Shown here: positions 1-5,382 of the stretch, piece by piece
Numbering within the stretch: position 1 is the stretch's first letter
Layout: every line of letters starts with the position of its first letter
DNA from: an uncultured Lachnospiraceae bacterium
Lineage (GTDB): Bacteria; Bacillota_A; Clostridia; Lachnospirales; Lachnospiraceae
DNA length: 5,739 nucleotides
NCBI GenBank assembly: GCA_946613735.1
Contig: CAMOFS010000120.1
Location: 1 to 5,739 of the forward strand
Direction: 5' to 3'
Notes under the pieces: model-generated
What the model was told of the DNA's origin: nothing
Databases searched by the model: none
Seen by the model: the letters and a program-made list of their open reading frames with translations, nothing else
Made by a program: the position numbers and the translations under genes

Positions 1-172
1 CTGCGCAAAACAGCGTCACCTGAATGGACATTCCTGATCCTCCGAAATAACCGTCTACTAAAATAGGGACTAAAATGGTCGCTCCAAACATTGCAAACAT
101 GTGTTGCAAGCCCAGGATAAGCATTTTTGGCGTCCCAAGCTTTGAAGCATCTCTGATGGCTTCTCTCTCCAT
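1..172 (-). CDS. NCS2-family uracil/xanthine permease, N-terminal part (cut by window edge)
   Basis: The reading frame on the minus strand starts at an ATG at 172-170 and runs off the left edge, giving 57 residues. They begin MEREAIRDASKLGTPKM and continue with LGLQHMFAMFGATILVPILV, the first membrane segment of NCS2 (nucleobase:cation symporter 2) transporters, where the QHMFAMFGATILVP stretch is highly typical of UraA/PyrP-like uracil permeases. The family imports uracil or xanthine across the cytoplasmic membrane, driven by an ion gradient. The start is fixed by a strong Shine-Dalgarno (AAAGGAGG, complement of 178-185) 5 bases upstream. The gene is divergent from upp, which makes uracil the likely substrate: import by this protein, conversion to UMP by Upp. 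Only the N-terminus is visible, so uracil versus xanthine specificity cannot be read directly. Confidence 0.88.
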   Translation of the reverse strand, partial: MEREAIRDASKLGTPKMLILGLQHMFAMFGATILVPILVDGYFGGSGMSIQVTLFCA

Positions 173-209
173 AATTACCTCCTTTAGTGTGCAAAAAAAT
201 ACCTTTGAT

Positions 210-238
210 AGTATACAAAAAATGGTCTGCCTTGGCAA
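210..238 (-). promoter_or_regulatory. Predicted sigma-A promoter for the NCS2 permease
   Basis: On the minus strand, a -35 element TTGCCA (complement of 233-238) and a -10 element TATACT (complement of 210-215) are separated by exactly 17 bp, each one mismatch from consensus. The predicted start point near 203 leaves a leader of about 30 bases, too short for a pyrimidine attenuator or riboswitch. Control is therefore more likely at initiation. Confidence 0.7.
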
Positions 239-246
239 TAAAAAAA

Positions 247-275
247 TTGACTTATCATAGTACCTGCTCTAAACT
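247..275 (+). promoter_or_regulatory. Predicted sigma-A promoter for upp and the genes after it
   Basis: TTGACT (247-252) and TAAACT (270-275) are separated by 17 bp. The -35 is one mismatch and the -10 two mismatches from consensus. Its -35 lies only 8 bp from the -35 of the divergent permease promoter, so the two promoters are back to back and could be controlled together. The predicted start near 282 leaves a leader of about 30 bases before the upp ATG with no evident hairpin. Confidence 0.6.
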
Positions 276-311
276 ATATACAGTATTAATCAAGCAACAA
301 AGGAGAAGGAC

Positions 312-941
312 ATGGAAAATGTATTTATTATGGACCACCCGTTGATTCAGCACAAGATCTCAATGCTTCGCGACAAGAACACCGGTACAAATGAATTCAG
401 AAAAATCGTTAGCGAGATAGCCATGCTCATGGCATATGAAGCCTTTAGGGATCTCCCTACAGAGAACGTGGAGATCGAGACCCCCATCGAAAAATGTGAA
501 ACACCCTTTATCTCAGGCAGAAAGATGGCTGTAGTTCCCATCCTTCGTGCAGGACTGGGTATGGTGGACGGCATCACTACCTTAGTCCCCTCTGCCAAGG
601 TCGGTCATATCGGACTTTACCGCGATCCTGAGACCCACGAGCCCTGTGAATACTACTGCAAGCTGCCTTCACCTATTGAGCAGCGTACCATCGTGGTTAC
701 TGATCCCATGCTGGCTACCGGCGGATCCGGTTCCGATGCCATCCGCATGATAAAGGAACACGGCGGCGTCAAGATCAAGTTCATGTGCATCATCGCTGCT
801 CCCGAGGGACTGGAGCGTCTCCACAAGGATCATCCCGATGTACAGATCTATGTAGGACATCTGGATCGCCAGCTCAATGAGAATGCCTATATCTGTCCCG
901 GTCTTGGTGATGCCGGCGACCGTATCTTTGGTACAAAGTAA
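312..941 (+). CDS. upp: Uracil phosphoribosyltransferase
   Basis: This 209-aa cytoplasmic enzyme makes UMP and pyrophosphate from uracil and PRPP (pyrimidine salvage). The length matches the family (about 208 aa). Visible family marks are [11 protein letters not shown] at residues 74-84, the PRPP-binding loop [16 protein letters not shown] at 128-143, and the C-terminal uracil-binding region [16 protein letters not shown] at 193-208. The start follows AGGAG (301-305) with 6 bases of spacing. It is divergent from a probable uracil permease, which fits joint salvage function. Unusually, a receiver gene follows after only 9 bp with no terminator between, so upp appears to be the first gene of an operon that also carries signalling genes. 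No key residue looks lost. Confidence 0.97.
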   Translation: MENVFIMDHPLIQHKISMLRDKNTGTNEFRKIVSEIAMLMAYEAFRDLPTENVEIETPIEKCETPFISGRKMAVVPILRAGLGMVDGITTLVPSAKVGHIGLYRDPETHEPCEYYCKLPSPIEQRTIVVTDPMLATGGSGSDAIRMIKEHGGVKIKFMCIIAAPEGLERLHKDHPDVQIYVGHLDRQLNENAYICPGLGDAGDRIFGTK

Positions 942-950
942 GGTATATAT

Positions 951-1313
951 ATGAGTACTATATTACTGATAGATGATGATGAAGATATGTCACGTCTTGT
1001 GATCAACTGGCTGAAAAAGTCCGGTTACGAGGTGTTTTATGCCACCTCGGGACATGACGCTTTAGAGCAGCTTTCCGCTGTCAGGGTTGATCTTATACTT
1101 TTAGACTATGCCATGCCTGAAATGGATGGTCCCGAGGTCTTTAAGGTCCTTAAGGCAGACGACAGATTCAAGGACATCCCTGTTCTCTTCAGGACAGGTA
1201 TGGATGACGATCTTACATCAGATCTTATTGATGAGCTTGGTGCCAAAGGCGTAGTCCCCAAGTCACAGGGAAAAGCATACCTTTTAAATGCTGTATCAGA
1301 AATACTTCAATGA
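951..1313 (+). CDS. Stand-alone receiver (single-domain response regulator)
   Basis: The protein has 120 aa and is only a CheY-like receiver, with no output domain. The acidic pocket is D8/D9/D10, the predicted phospho-acceptor is D52 in LILLDYAMPEMDG, the switch threonine is T82 (FRTG), and the conserved lysine is K104. The lysine is followed by serine (PKSQGK) rather than the usual cis-proline. Its closest visible relative is the C-terminal receiver of the next gene, which shares LILLDYxMPEMDG and a K-[ST]-x-GK ending. It starts 9 bp after upp; its weak ribosome site (TAAGG, 939-943) includes the upp stop codon, which suggests translational coupling. It probably acts by protein contact or as a phosphate shuttle or sink with the HPt protein encoded next. 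No kinase partner is in view. Confidence 0.92.
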   Translation: MSTILLIDDDEDMSRLVINWLKKSGYEVFYATSGHDALEQLSAVRVDLILLDYAMPEMDGPEVFKVLKADDRFKDIPVLFRTGMDDDLTSDLIDELGAKGVVPKSQGKAYLLNAVSEILQ

Positions 1314-1325
1314 GGAAATCATATA

Positions 1326-3011
1326 ATGGACAATAATTCTTCACGGGTACTGATAGTCGATGATATGCCCGTTAACCGCATGATACTTGCTTCTCTCCTT
1401 GCAAGCAACGGCGTCATATCCGAACAGGTGGAAAGCGGCCAGGAATGCCTTGATCTGTGTGAGCAAAAGGATTTTGATCTCATCCTTATGGACCACAGGA
1501 TGCCTGAGCTTGACGGCGTGGATACACTTGTCAGGCTCAAGGAGATCTTTAAGGAAAAGGATCGTGAAGTACCCGTGGTCTGCCACACCACCGAGGAAGG
1601 ACGTTCCAATATCAATCTGTACAAGGCTGCCGGTTTTAGTGATGTGCTGATCAAGCCCATCGACCCCCAGCAGCTTTTAAGCGTACTTATGACCTATCTT
1701 CCCGAGGAGGACAAGGTATCCGAGCAGGAAGAAGAGCTGATACTTCTTGAGGAGAGTCCCAGCGAGGATTCTGATGAAGATGATCTCAAGGACGAGCTGG
1801 ACAAGCTTCCTATGTGGCTTAAGACAGTTCCCCATATAGATCTGGTGGCCGGCATCAAAAACTGTGAGACAGCCTCAGAATATGTGGATGCACTTTATGT
1901 ATTCCACTCTTCCATTATCCAAAAGGCCGAGGAGATAGAATTCTATCTGTCCCATGAGGACTGGACCATGTTTGAGCTGCGTGTTCATTCGCTAAAGAGC
2001 ATGGCCGCTCTCATAGGCGCCAAAAAGCTCTCCGAAGCCGCCCGTGCCCTCGAGTCCGCTGCCAAGCTGGACGATCATTCCACCATAAGGCAGGATACTC
2101 CTGCCCTTTTAAAAGCCTACAGAGCCTTTGATGATCTTCTTTCCCGTATAGGCAGCGCCAACAAAGCTACCGCAAAGGGCTCTCAAAAGCCGGTCAAGTC
2201 AGCTAATATCCTTTCCACTCCCGTAGGCAACAGCAGGACTATTTTATTTATCCAGTCGGGCAACAGCATAGTTGCAACTGGGATAGACAACAATCTTAAA
2301 AAAGCAGGCTTTACCGTCATTACCATTCCGGATGAGCCCGATGCCATAATTGCCAGGAGATTTGATGCAGATATCATCCTCTACCTTCCCATGACAGGTG
2401 ATAAGTCCCATATCGGTCTTACCATGAACCTTTTGGGAGAGCTGTGTCAGGATGACTCCAAGATACTGTGTCTGACCGGTGATATACCCGATATAGAAAA
2501 TGCCATGGCAGCCTCCGGCTCCAACAGGGTTACCAAGTGCTATCCCAGGCCCGTGGATATCAAGCATTTTATCAGGGATATGAAAAAGTATTCCATGATG
2601 CAGCGTGAATACCATCGCAAAAAAACAGTCTTTATCGTGGATGACGATCCCGACTATCTGTCCGTCATCTCTCACTGGCTGTCTAGCGACTACAATGTAT
2701 CCTGTTTTTCAAGCGGTGATGATGTTATGGACGGCCTTTTGACTGCCACCCCGGATCTCATCCTCTTAGACTATGAGATGCCGGAGATGGACGGATATGA
2801 GATAATGAAAAGCCTTCGTGAGGAAGAGACTACCAGAGAGATCCCCATCATCTTTCTTACCGGTAAAAATGACAGGGATCACGTTTACCGTATTTTAGGC
2901 TTCAAGCCCGACGGCTACCTCCTTAAGACCTCCGGCAAGGATTCACTTTTGGATGCCATCCGCAGGTTCTTTACAGAAGCAATATTCAGAACACCTGAAA
3001 GGGTCGGCTAA
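1326..3011 (+). CDS. Multi-receiver/HPt signalling protein (REC-HPt-pseudoREC-REC), no kinase domain
   Basis: The protein has 561 aa, with no signal peptide or membrane segment, so it is probably cytoplasmic. Domains in order: receiver 1 (about 6-124; D12, D13, phospho-acceptor D56 in LILMDHRMPELDG, K110-P111); an acidic linker rich in Glu/Asp (126-160); an HPt domain (about 165-276) with phospho-histidine H221 in HSLKSMAALIGA; a polar linker (277-303); a degenerate receiver (304-421) in which the acidic pair is replaced by QSG (310-312), no Asp is in the acceptor position (IILYLPM), and the Lys is replaced by R408; and an intact receiver (433-550; D439/D440, D482 in LILLDYEMPEMDG, T512, K534). 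No histidine kinase catalytic domain or DNA-binding domain is present, so it should be a phosphotransfer hub fed by a kinase encoded elsewhere. It begins 12 bp after the previous gene, with ribosome site GAGGA overlapping that gene's TGA. Confidence 0.93.
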   Translation: MDNNSSRVLIVDDMPVNRMILASLLASNGVISEQVESGQECLDLCEQKDFDLILMDHRMPELDGVDTLVRLKEIFKEKDREVPVVCHTTEEGRSNINLYKAAGFSDVLIKPIDPQQLLSVLMTYLPEEDKVSEQEEELILLEESPSEDSDEDDLKDELDKLPMWLKTVPHIDLVAGIKNCETASEYVDALYVFHSSIIQKAEEIEFYLSHEDWTMFELRVHSLKSMAALIGAKKLSEAARALESAAKLDDHSTIRQDTPALLKAYRAFDDLLSRIGSANKATAKGSQKPVKSANILSTPVGNSRTILFIQSGNSIVATGIDNNLKKAGFTVITIPDEPDAIIARRFDADIILYLPMTGDKSHIGLTMNLLGELCQDDSKILCLTGDIPDIENAMAASGSNRVTKCYPRPVDIKHFIRDMKKYSMMQREYHRKKTVFIVDDDPDYLSVISHWLSSDYNVSCFSSGDDVMDGLLTATPDLILLDYEMPEMDGYEIMKSLREEETTREIPIIFLTGKNDRDHVYRILGFKPDGYLLKTSGKDSLLDAIRRFFTEAIFRTPERVG

Positions 3012-3026
3012 GCACCGGCCCTTTTT
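2998..3026 (+). terminator. Intrinsic terminator overlapping the end of the REC-HPt gene
   Basis: The arms AAAGGGTCGG (2998-3007) and CCGGCCCTTT (3015-3024) pair over 10 positions, with one G-T wobble, around a 7-base loop, and run into a T tract ending at 3026. The stop codon TAA (3009-3011) is inside the loop, so the last codons of the gene form the left arm. Read on the minus strand, the same hairpin lies just beyond the stop of the convergent HD-GYP gene and is followed only by TTTC, so it may also stop that transcript, more weakly. Confidence 0.8.
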
Positions 3027-3032
3027 AATGTC

Positions 3033-4055
3033 TTAGAATTCCCTCATCTGGTAATCCGTATCACCGTCGATCATATCCAGCATTATATCAGCAAATCTGG
3101 GGTCAAACTGGGTACCCCTGCCCTTTTCAATCTCAGCTCGTATCACATTCTGGGGTAAAGGATCCCTGTAGCTGCGCTTCGATGACATGGCGTCATAAGC
3201 ATCAGCCACACCTATGATCCGTGCTATCTCCGGGATATCATACCCAGACAGTCCGTCGGGATAGCCCTTACCGTCATATCTTTCGTGATGCCAGTGAGCA
3301 CCGGTTGCAATAAATGGAATAGCTGTTATCTTTTCAAGTATCTCAGCCCCTATGACAGGATGAGTCTTTATGATGTCATATTCCTCGTCTGTAAGTCTCC
3401 CGGGCTTGTTGATGATGGCATTGGGCACACCGATCTTGCCCACATCATGGAGCATACCCGTGATGAAAACATTCTCCTGCATCTCAGCGGAATAACAGTA
3501 TCTCATGGCTATCTCTCTGGAATAGGTAGCCACCCTCTTACTGTGACCGCTGGTATAGGTGTCCTTGGCGTCTATAGCTCCTGCCAGGGCCTCTGTGATC
3601 TGAAGGGAGATCTGCTGGAGCTTTTTTTGCTGCTCCTTTATCTCAGCCGTCTGGCGATCAACCTCATTTTGCAGGTCATTACGGAGGGTATAAAGCTCGA
3701 TCATGTGACGGACCCGAAGCCTTAAAACATTGGGAGCCACTGGCTTCCTGATAAAGTCAGAGGCGCCAACCTGAAGGCCCCGCTCCTCGGTATCGATATC
3801 GTCGGTACCGGTTAAAAAGATGACAGGCACCTCCTCCATCCCGGGATGTTCCCTCATTTTGGATAGAGTCTCAAAGCCGTCCATTATGGGCATTTTGATA
3901 TCTAAAAGCACCAGATCGGGAATGTGGATCTGCAGGAAATCCAGGGCGTTTTTCCCGGAGTTCACCATGTTGACATCATATTCGTCCTTTAATAAATTGT
4001 ATATGGCGCGAGCCATGGTAGCATCATCATCTACCACCAGAATCCTGTTTAACAT
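3033..4055 (-). CDS. Response regulator with HD-GYP cyclic di-GMP phosphodiesterase domain (RpfG-like)
   Basis: The protein has 340 aa from the ATG at 4055. Receiver at about 3-120: D9/D10/D11, phospho-acceptor D52 in LVLLDIKMPIMDG, T82, K104-P105. A Gln/Glu/Lys-rich coiled-coil-like linker spans about 121-155. The HD-GYP domain (about 156-335) contains H171 (GHSKRV), the HD pair H203-D204 in MLHDVGKIG with K207, H232, HWHHE (254-258) and DGKGYPDGL (261-269). This is the family that hydrolyses cyclic di-GMP, and all motif residues expected of an active enzyme appear present. It lies 5 bp after the zinc-ribbon gene and has almost no Shine-Dalgarno of its own, so translation is probably coupled. 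The frame is open up to an ATG at 4133, but those 26 extra residues are read from the upstream gene's repeat, whereas MLNRILVVDDD is a normal receiver start. Confidence 0.95.
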   Translation of the reverse strand: MLNRILVVDDDATMARAIYNLLKDEYDVNMVNSGKNALDFLQIHIPDLVLLDIKMPIMDGFETLSKMREHPGMEEVPVIFLTGTDDIDTEERGLQVGASDFIRKPVAPNVLRLRVRHMIELYTLRNDLQNEVDRQTAEIKEQQKKLQQISLQITEALAGAIDAKDTYTSGHSKRVATYSREIAMRYCYSAEMQENVFITGMLHDVGKIGVPNAIINKPGRLTDEEYDIIKTHPVIGAEILEKITAIPFIATGAHWHHERYDGKGYPDGLSGYDIPEIARIIGVADAYDAMSSKRSYRDPLPQNVIRAEIEKGRGTQFDPRFADIMLDMIDGDTDYQMREF

Positions 4056-4060
4056 ATTTT

Positions 4061-4936
4061 TTACCAATCCGAATCCCAGTCTGTGCTGTAATCTGAGCCG
4101 GAATCCCAGCTGGAATCTGAGTCGGAATCCCAACTGGAATCGGAATCATAGCCCGAATTCCAGCTATCGTCATCATCCCAAAAACTATCAGAGTCCCAAT
4201 CACTGCTGTCATCAGAGGAGCCGCTGTCATACCAGGTACTGTCCTCGAAGCTCTTGCCCGATTCGTAATCAGCGGCGTATTCCGATGCCGTATCGGAATT
4301 AATGTTTTCATTGAGCTCATCACTGTCATCCAAATAAGACCAGTCATCGGTATCAGGATCATAGGAATACCAGGAGGAACCCTGATGATAATACCGGTTG
4401 CCGTCATAGTTGTAATAGCCGTCTGCGGGCGTCTTATCAAAGATGGCTACAAGCATACTAACAACAACTAATATGCCAAAAAGAACACATCCTATTATTA
4501 TAAAAGGGCCACTACAGCATCCCGTTGGCTTACTTGGACTTGCCGGAGCGGCCGTGGGTGGGGGGCTTTGGTGTGACTTCTGATCTGCGATCTCGGACTT
4601 AAGGCGCTGATACAGCTCATTTACTGCATAGCCCTCGTCAGAGCCCTGGTAACGGATAGCACGACTTCCGTCTGCCTTGTTTTTATAGACAACAAAATCT
4701 CCGTCATCAGACTTATAGATACCAAAGGCCTTGGGCTCCTCGATATTCTTTCCGATGAAAAACCTTGTAACCTCTTCTGGAGGAAGGTTGTGGTCAACAT
4801 ACCACTGCTTCAGCTCTTCAATGGTATCGGGCTGATCACTGGCCATGCGGTTCTTATTGATAGTGGCACCGCAGTTGGGGCACTTGTCCAGCCCGTCATC
4901 TATCATCTGTCGACAATAATCGCATTTAACTTTCAT
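4061..4936 (-). CDS. Zinc-ribbon, single-pass membrane protein with acidic Ser/Asp/Trp repeat tail
   Basis: I recognise the architecture but not a defined function. The protein has 291 aa. Residues 5-22 form a four-cysteine zinc ribbon (C5-x2-C8, C19-x2-C22). Residues 38-117 are a soluble segment with two short stretches, FGIYKSDDGDFVVYKNKADG and IRYQGSDEGYAVNELYQRL, that resemble a small repeated fold. A Pro/Ser/Ala-rich stretch (124-138) and a Gly-Cys-Cys motif precede one hydrophobic segment (about 145-166). After it comes a Tyr-rich part (173-192), then a very acidic low-complexity tail (about 195-291) ending in repeated SSWDSDSD units. The zinc ribbon is probably cytoplasmic with the tail outside, but topology is not proven. 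The start has an AGGGGGAG ribosome site (complement of 4941-4948) 4-5 bases upstream. It is the first full gene of the operon with the HD-GYP regulator. Confidence 0.85.
   Translation of the reverse strand: MKVKCDYCRQMIDDGLDKCPNCGATINKNRMASDQPDTIEELKQWYVDHNLPPEEVTRFFIGKNIEEPKAFGIYKSDDGDFVVYKNKADGSRAIRYQGSDEGYAVNELYQRLKSEIADQKSHQSPPPTAAPASPSKPTGCCSGPFIIIGCVLFGILVVVSMLVAIFDKTPADGYYNYDGNRYYHQGSSWYSYDPDTDDWSYLDDSDELNENINSDTASEYAADYESGKSFEDSTWYDSGSSDDSSDWDSDSFWDDDDSWNSGYDSDSSWDSDSDSSWDSGSDYSTDWDSDW
4098..4145 (-). repeat. Two tandem 24-bp repeats inside the zinc-ribbon gene
   Basis: Copies at 4098-4121 and 4122-4145 differ at only a few positions and both contain CGGAATCCCA. Each encodes an 8-residue Ser/Asp/Trp unit of the acidic tail; weaker copies extend on both sides (about 4066-4200). 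Because the unit length is a multiple of three, alternative frames also stay open here, which produces the false ORFs and the long N-terminal extension of the downstream gene. Confidence 0.75.
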
Positions 4937-5006
4937 CTATCTCCCCCTTCAGTCTTTTCTTCCAAATTAGAATAAGCTTAGTTAAGCGGCAATAAGGTAA
5001 GTCCAA
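4926..5006 (-). CDS. Possible 26-aa leader ORF, TTG start, overlapping the zinc-ribbon gene start
   Basis: A TTG codon at 5006-5004 lies 5 bases after a clean Shine-Dalgarno AAAGGAG (complement of 5012-5018). The frame stays open for 26 codons and stops at TAA (4928-4926), 9-11 bases inside the zinc-ribbon gene in another frame. The peptide is basic and partly hydrophobic (LTKLILIWKKRLK). The ribosome site lies about 9 bases after the predicted transcription start. If translated, it would couple to the zinc-ribbon start. A TTG start and lack of any recognised homology keep confidence low; the SD-like string could be chance. Confidence 0.25.
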   Translation of the reverse strand: MDLPYCRLTKLILIWKKRLKGEIDES

Positions 5007-5033
5007 AAATACTCCTTTAGTTTTCTATCTGAT

Positions 5034-5062
5034 ATTCTACCATTAAACCTTCTTTTTAACAA
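5034..5062 (-). promoter_or_regulatory. Predicted promoter of the zinc-ribbon/HD-GYP operon
   Basis: On the minus strand, TTGTTA (complement of 5057-5062) and TAGAAT (complement of 5034-5039) are 17 bp apart, and TGG directly precedes the -10, giving an extended -10 (TGn). The -10 is one mismatch from consensus and the -35 two. The predicted start is near 5027, giving a leader of about 90 bases. The -35 nearly touches the preceding terminator hairpin. Confidence 0.55.
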
Positions 5063-5095
5063 GAAACAAGAGACCGCAAATGCGGTCTCTTGTTT
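5052..5095 (-). terminator. Strong hairpin terminator after the 65-aa gene
   Basis: The arms 5064-5077 (AAACAAGAGACCGC) and 5082-5095 (GCGGTCTCTTGTTT) pair perfectly over 14 bp with a 4-base loop. On the minus strand the hairpin is followed by a T-rich stretch (TTGTTTCTTGTT). It lies about 30 bp after the stop of the small minus-strand gene and separates it from the zinc-ribbon operon. The symmetric A/T flanks would allow some bidirectional activity, but no plus-strand gene reads into it here. Confidence 0.8.
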
Positions 5096-5117
5096 TGCCT
5101 AAAGATTAGGTCTGCAT

Positions 5118-5132
5118 GCTGACTGAGTCAGC
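5118..5132. repeat. Short perfect inverted repeat over the stop codon of the 65-aa gene
   Basis: GCTGACTGAGTCAGC has 7-bp perfect arms around a single central base, and the gene's TGA stop lies inside it. The one-base centre rules out a normal RNA hairpin with full arms, so if functional it would more likely be a protein-binding dyad. It may also be chance. Confidence 0.35.
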
Positions 5133-5325
5133 TTAGGGTCATAACCCCCGTCTTGGTGTGTGTGCCTGCATTTTGTTTTAATTCATCACAGGCGGTTCTG
5201 AATATGTTTCCGAAATCCGATTTCGTATTCTTTGAATTGACCTTCATAACTGCAGAAGCCCCTCTCGAATAGTCACCGGAACCGGAAAGATGAAAAACAG
5301 CTGAAACTTTCAAATACTCATCCAT
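5128..5325 (-). CDS. Small protein of unknown function (65 aa)
   Basis: I do not recognise this protein. It begins MDEYLKVSAVFHLSGSGDYS and ends TKTGVMTLS. It has no signal peptide, no hydrophobic segment long enough for a membrane span, one cysteine, and a mixed basic/acidic middle (KVNSKNTKSDFGNIFRTACDELKQ) that could form a short helix. That it is a real gene rests on the ribosome site: GGAGGTG (complement of 5330-5336) 5 bases before the ATG, on its own terminator just downstream, and on lying opposite no other gene. Its own transcription unit is likely, between a promoter/hairpin upstream and the terminator at 5064-5095. A small soluble regulator or a family-specific conserved protein are both possible. 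Confidence 0.7.
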   Translation of the reverse strand: MDEYLKVSAVFHLSGSGDYSRGASAVMKVNSKNTKSDFGNIFRTACDELKQNAGTHTKTGVMTLS

Positions 5326-5350
5326 ATCGTCACCTCCATGAAAAAATATT

Positions 5351-5382
5351 AAAAAGTTCCCAGGTACATCCTGTACCTGGGA
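5351..5382 (-). terminator. Inverted repeat with T tract: leader attenuator, operator, or terminator of the HAD gene
   Basis: TCCCAGGTAC (5358-5367) and GTACCTGGGA (5373-5382) pair perfectly over 10 bp around a 5-base loop. On the minus strand the hairpin is followed by AACTTTTT (T tract 5355-5351) and, after AATA, a second run of six T at 5346-5341, the form of an intrinsic terminator. It lies 33 bp before the ATG of the 65-aa gene and about 160 bp after the HAD stop, overlapping the likely start point of the small gene. It could end HAD transcripts, attenuate the small gene, or act as an operator dyad. Confidence 0.6.

Noticed and set aside
75..260. Plus-strand ORF of 61 codons at the left end
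   Set aside because: It is antisense to the conserved first membrane segment of the NCS2 permease and to both promoters, and has no ribosome site.
1319..1660. Minus-strand ORF of 113 codons opposite the first receiver of the REC/HPt gene
   Set aside because: It is a shadow of a gene with clear conserved motifs on the plus strand; its product is low-complexity Ser/Leu/Arg without a domain.
2244..2675. Minus-strand ORF of 143 codons opposite the degenerate receiver
   Set aside because: I considered it because the plus-strand domain here is degenerate, but the plus frame is continuous with intact receivers on both sides, and the antisense product has no recognisable family.
4066..4200. CRISPR-like or mobile-element repeats
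   Set aside because: The repeats are in frame inside a coding region, directly adjacent without unique spacers, and encode a regular Ser/Asp/Trp tail.
3820..4302. Plus-strand ORF of 160 codons with Asn/Ser/Arg/His-rich C-terminal half
   Set aside because: It lies opposite the HD-GYP and zinc-ribbon genes. Its second half is the mirror of the 24-bp repeat, has no recognisable domain, and has no ribosome site.
4027..4440. Minus-strand ORF of 137 codons rich in Ile/Pro/Thr/Met
   Set aside because: It is another frame of the zinc-ribbon gene's acidic tail, kept open by the repeat. There is no domain and no separate start signal.
4790..4975. Plus-strand ORF of 61 codons
   Set aside because: It is antisense to the zinc-ribbon N-terminus, including the cysteine motifs that support the minus-strand reading.
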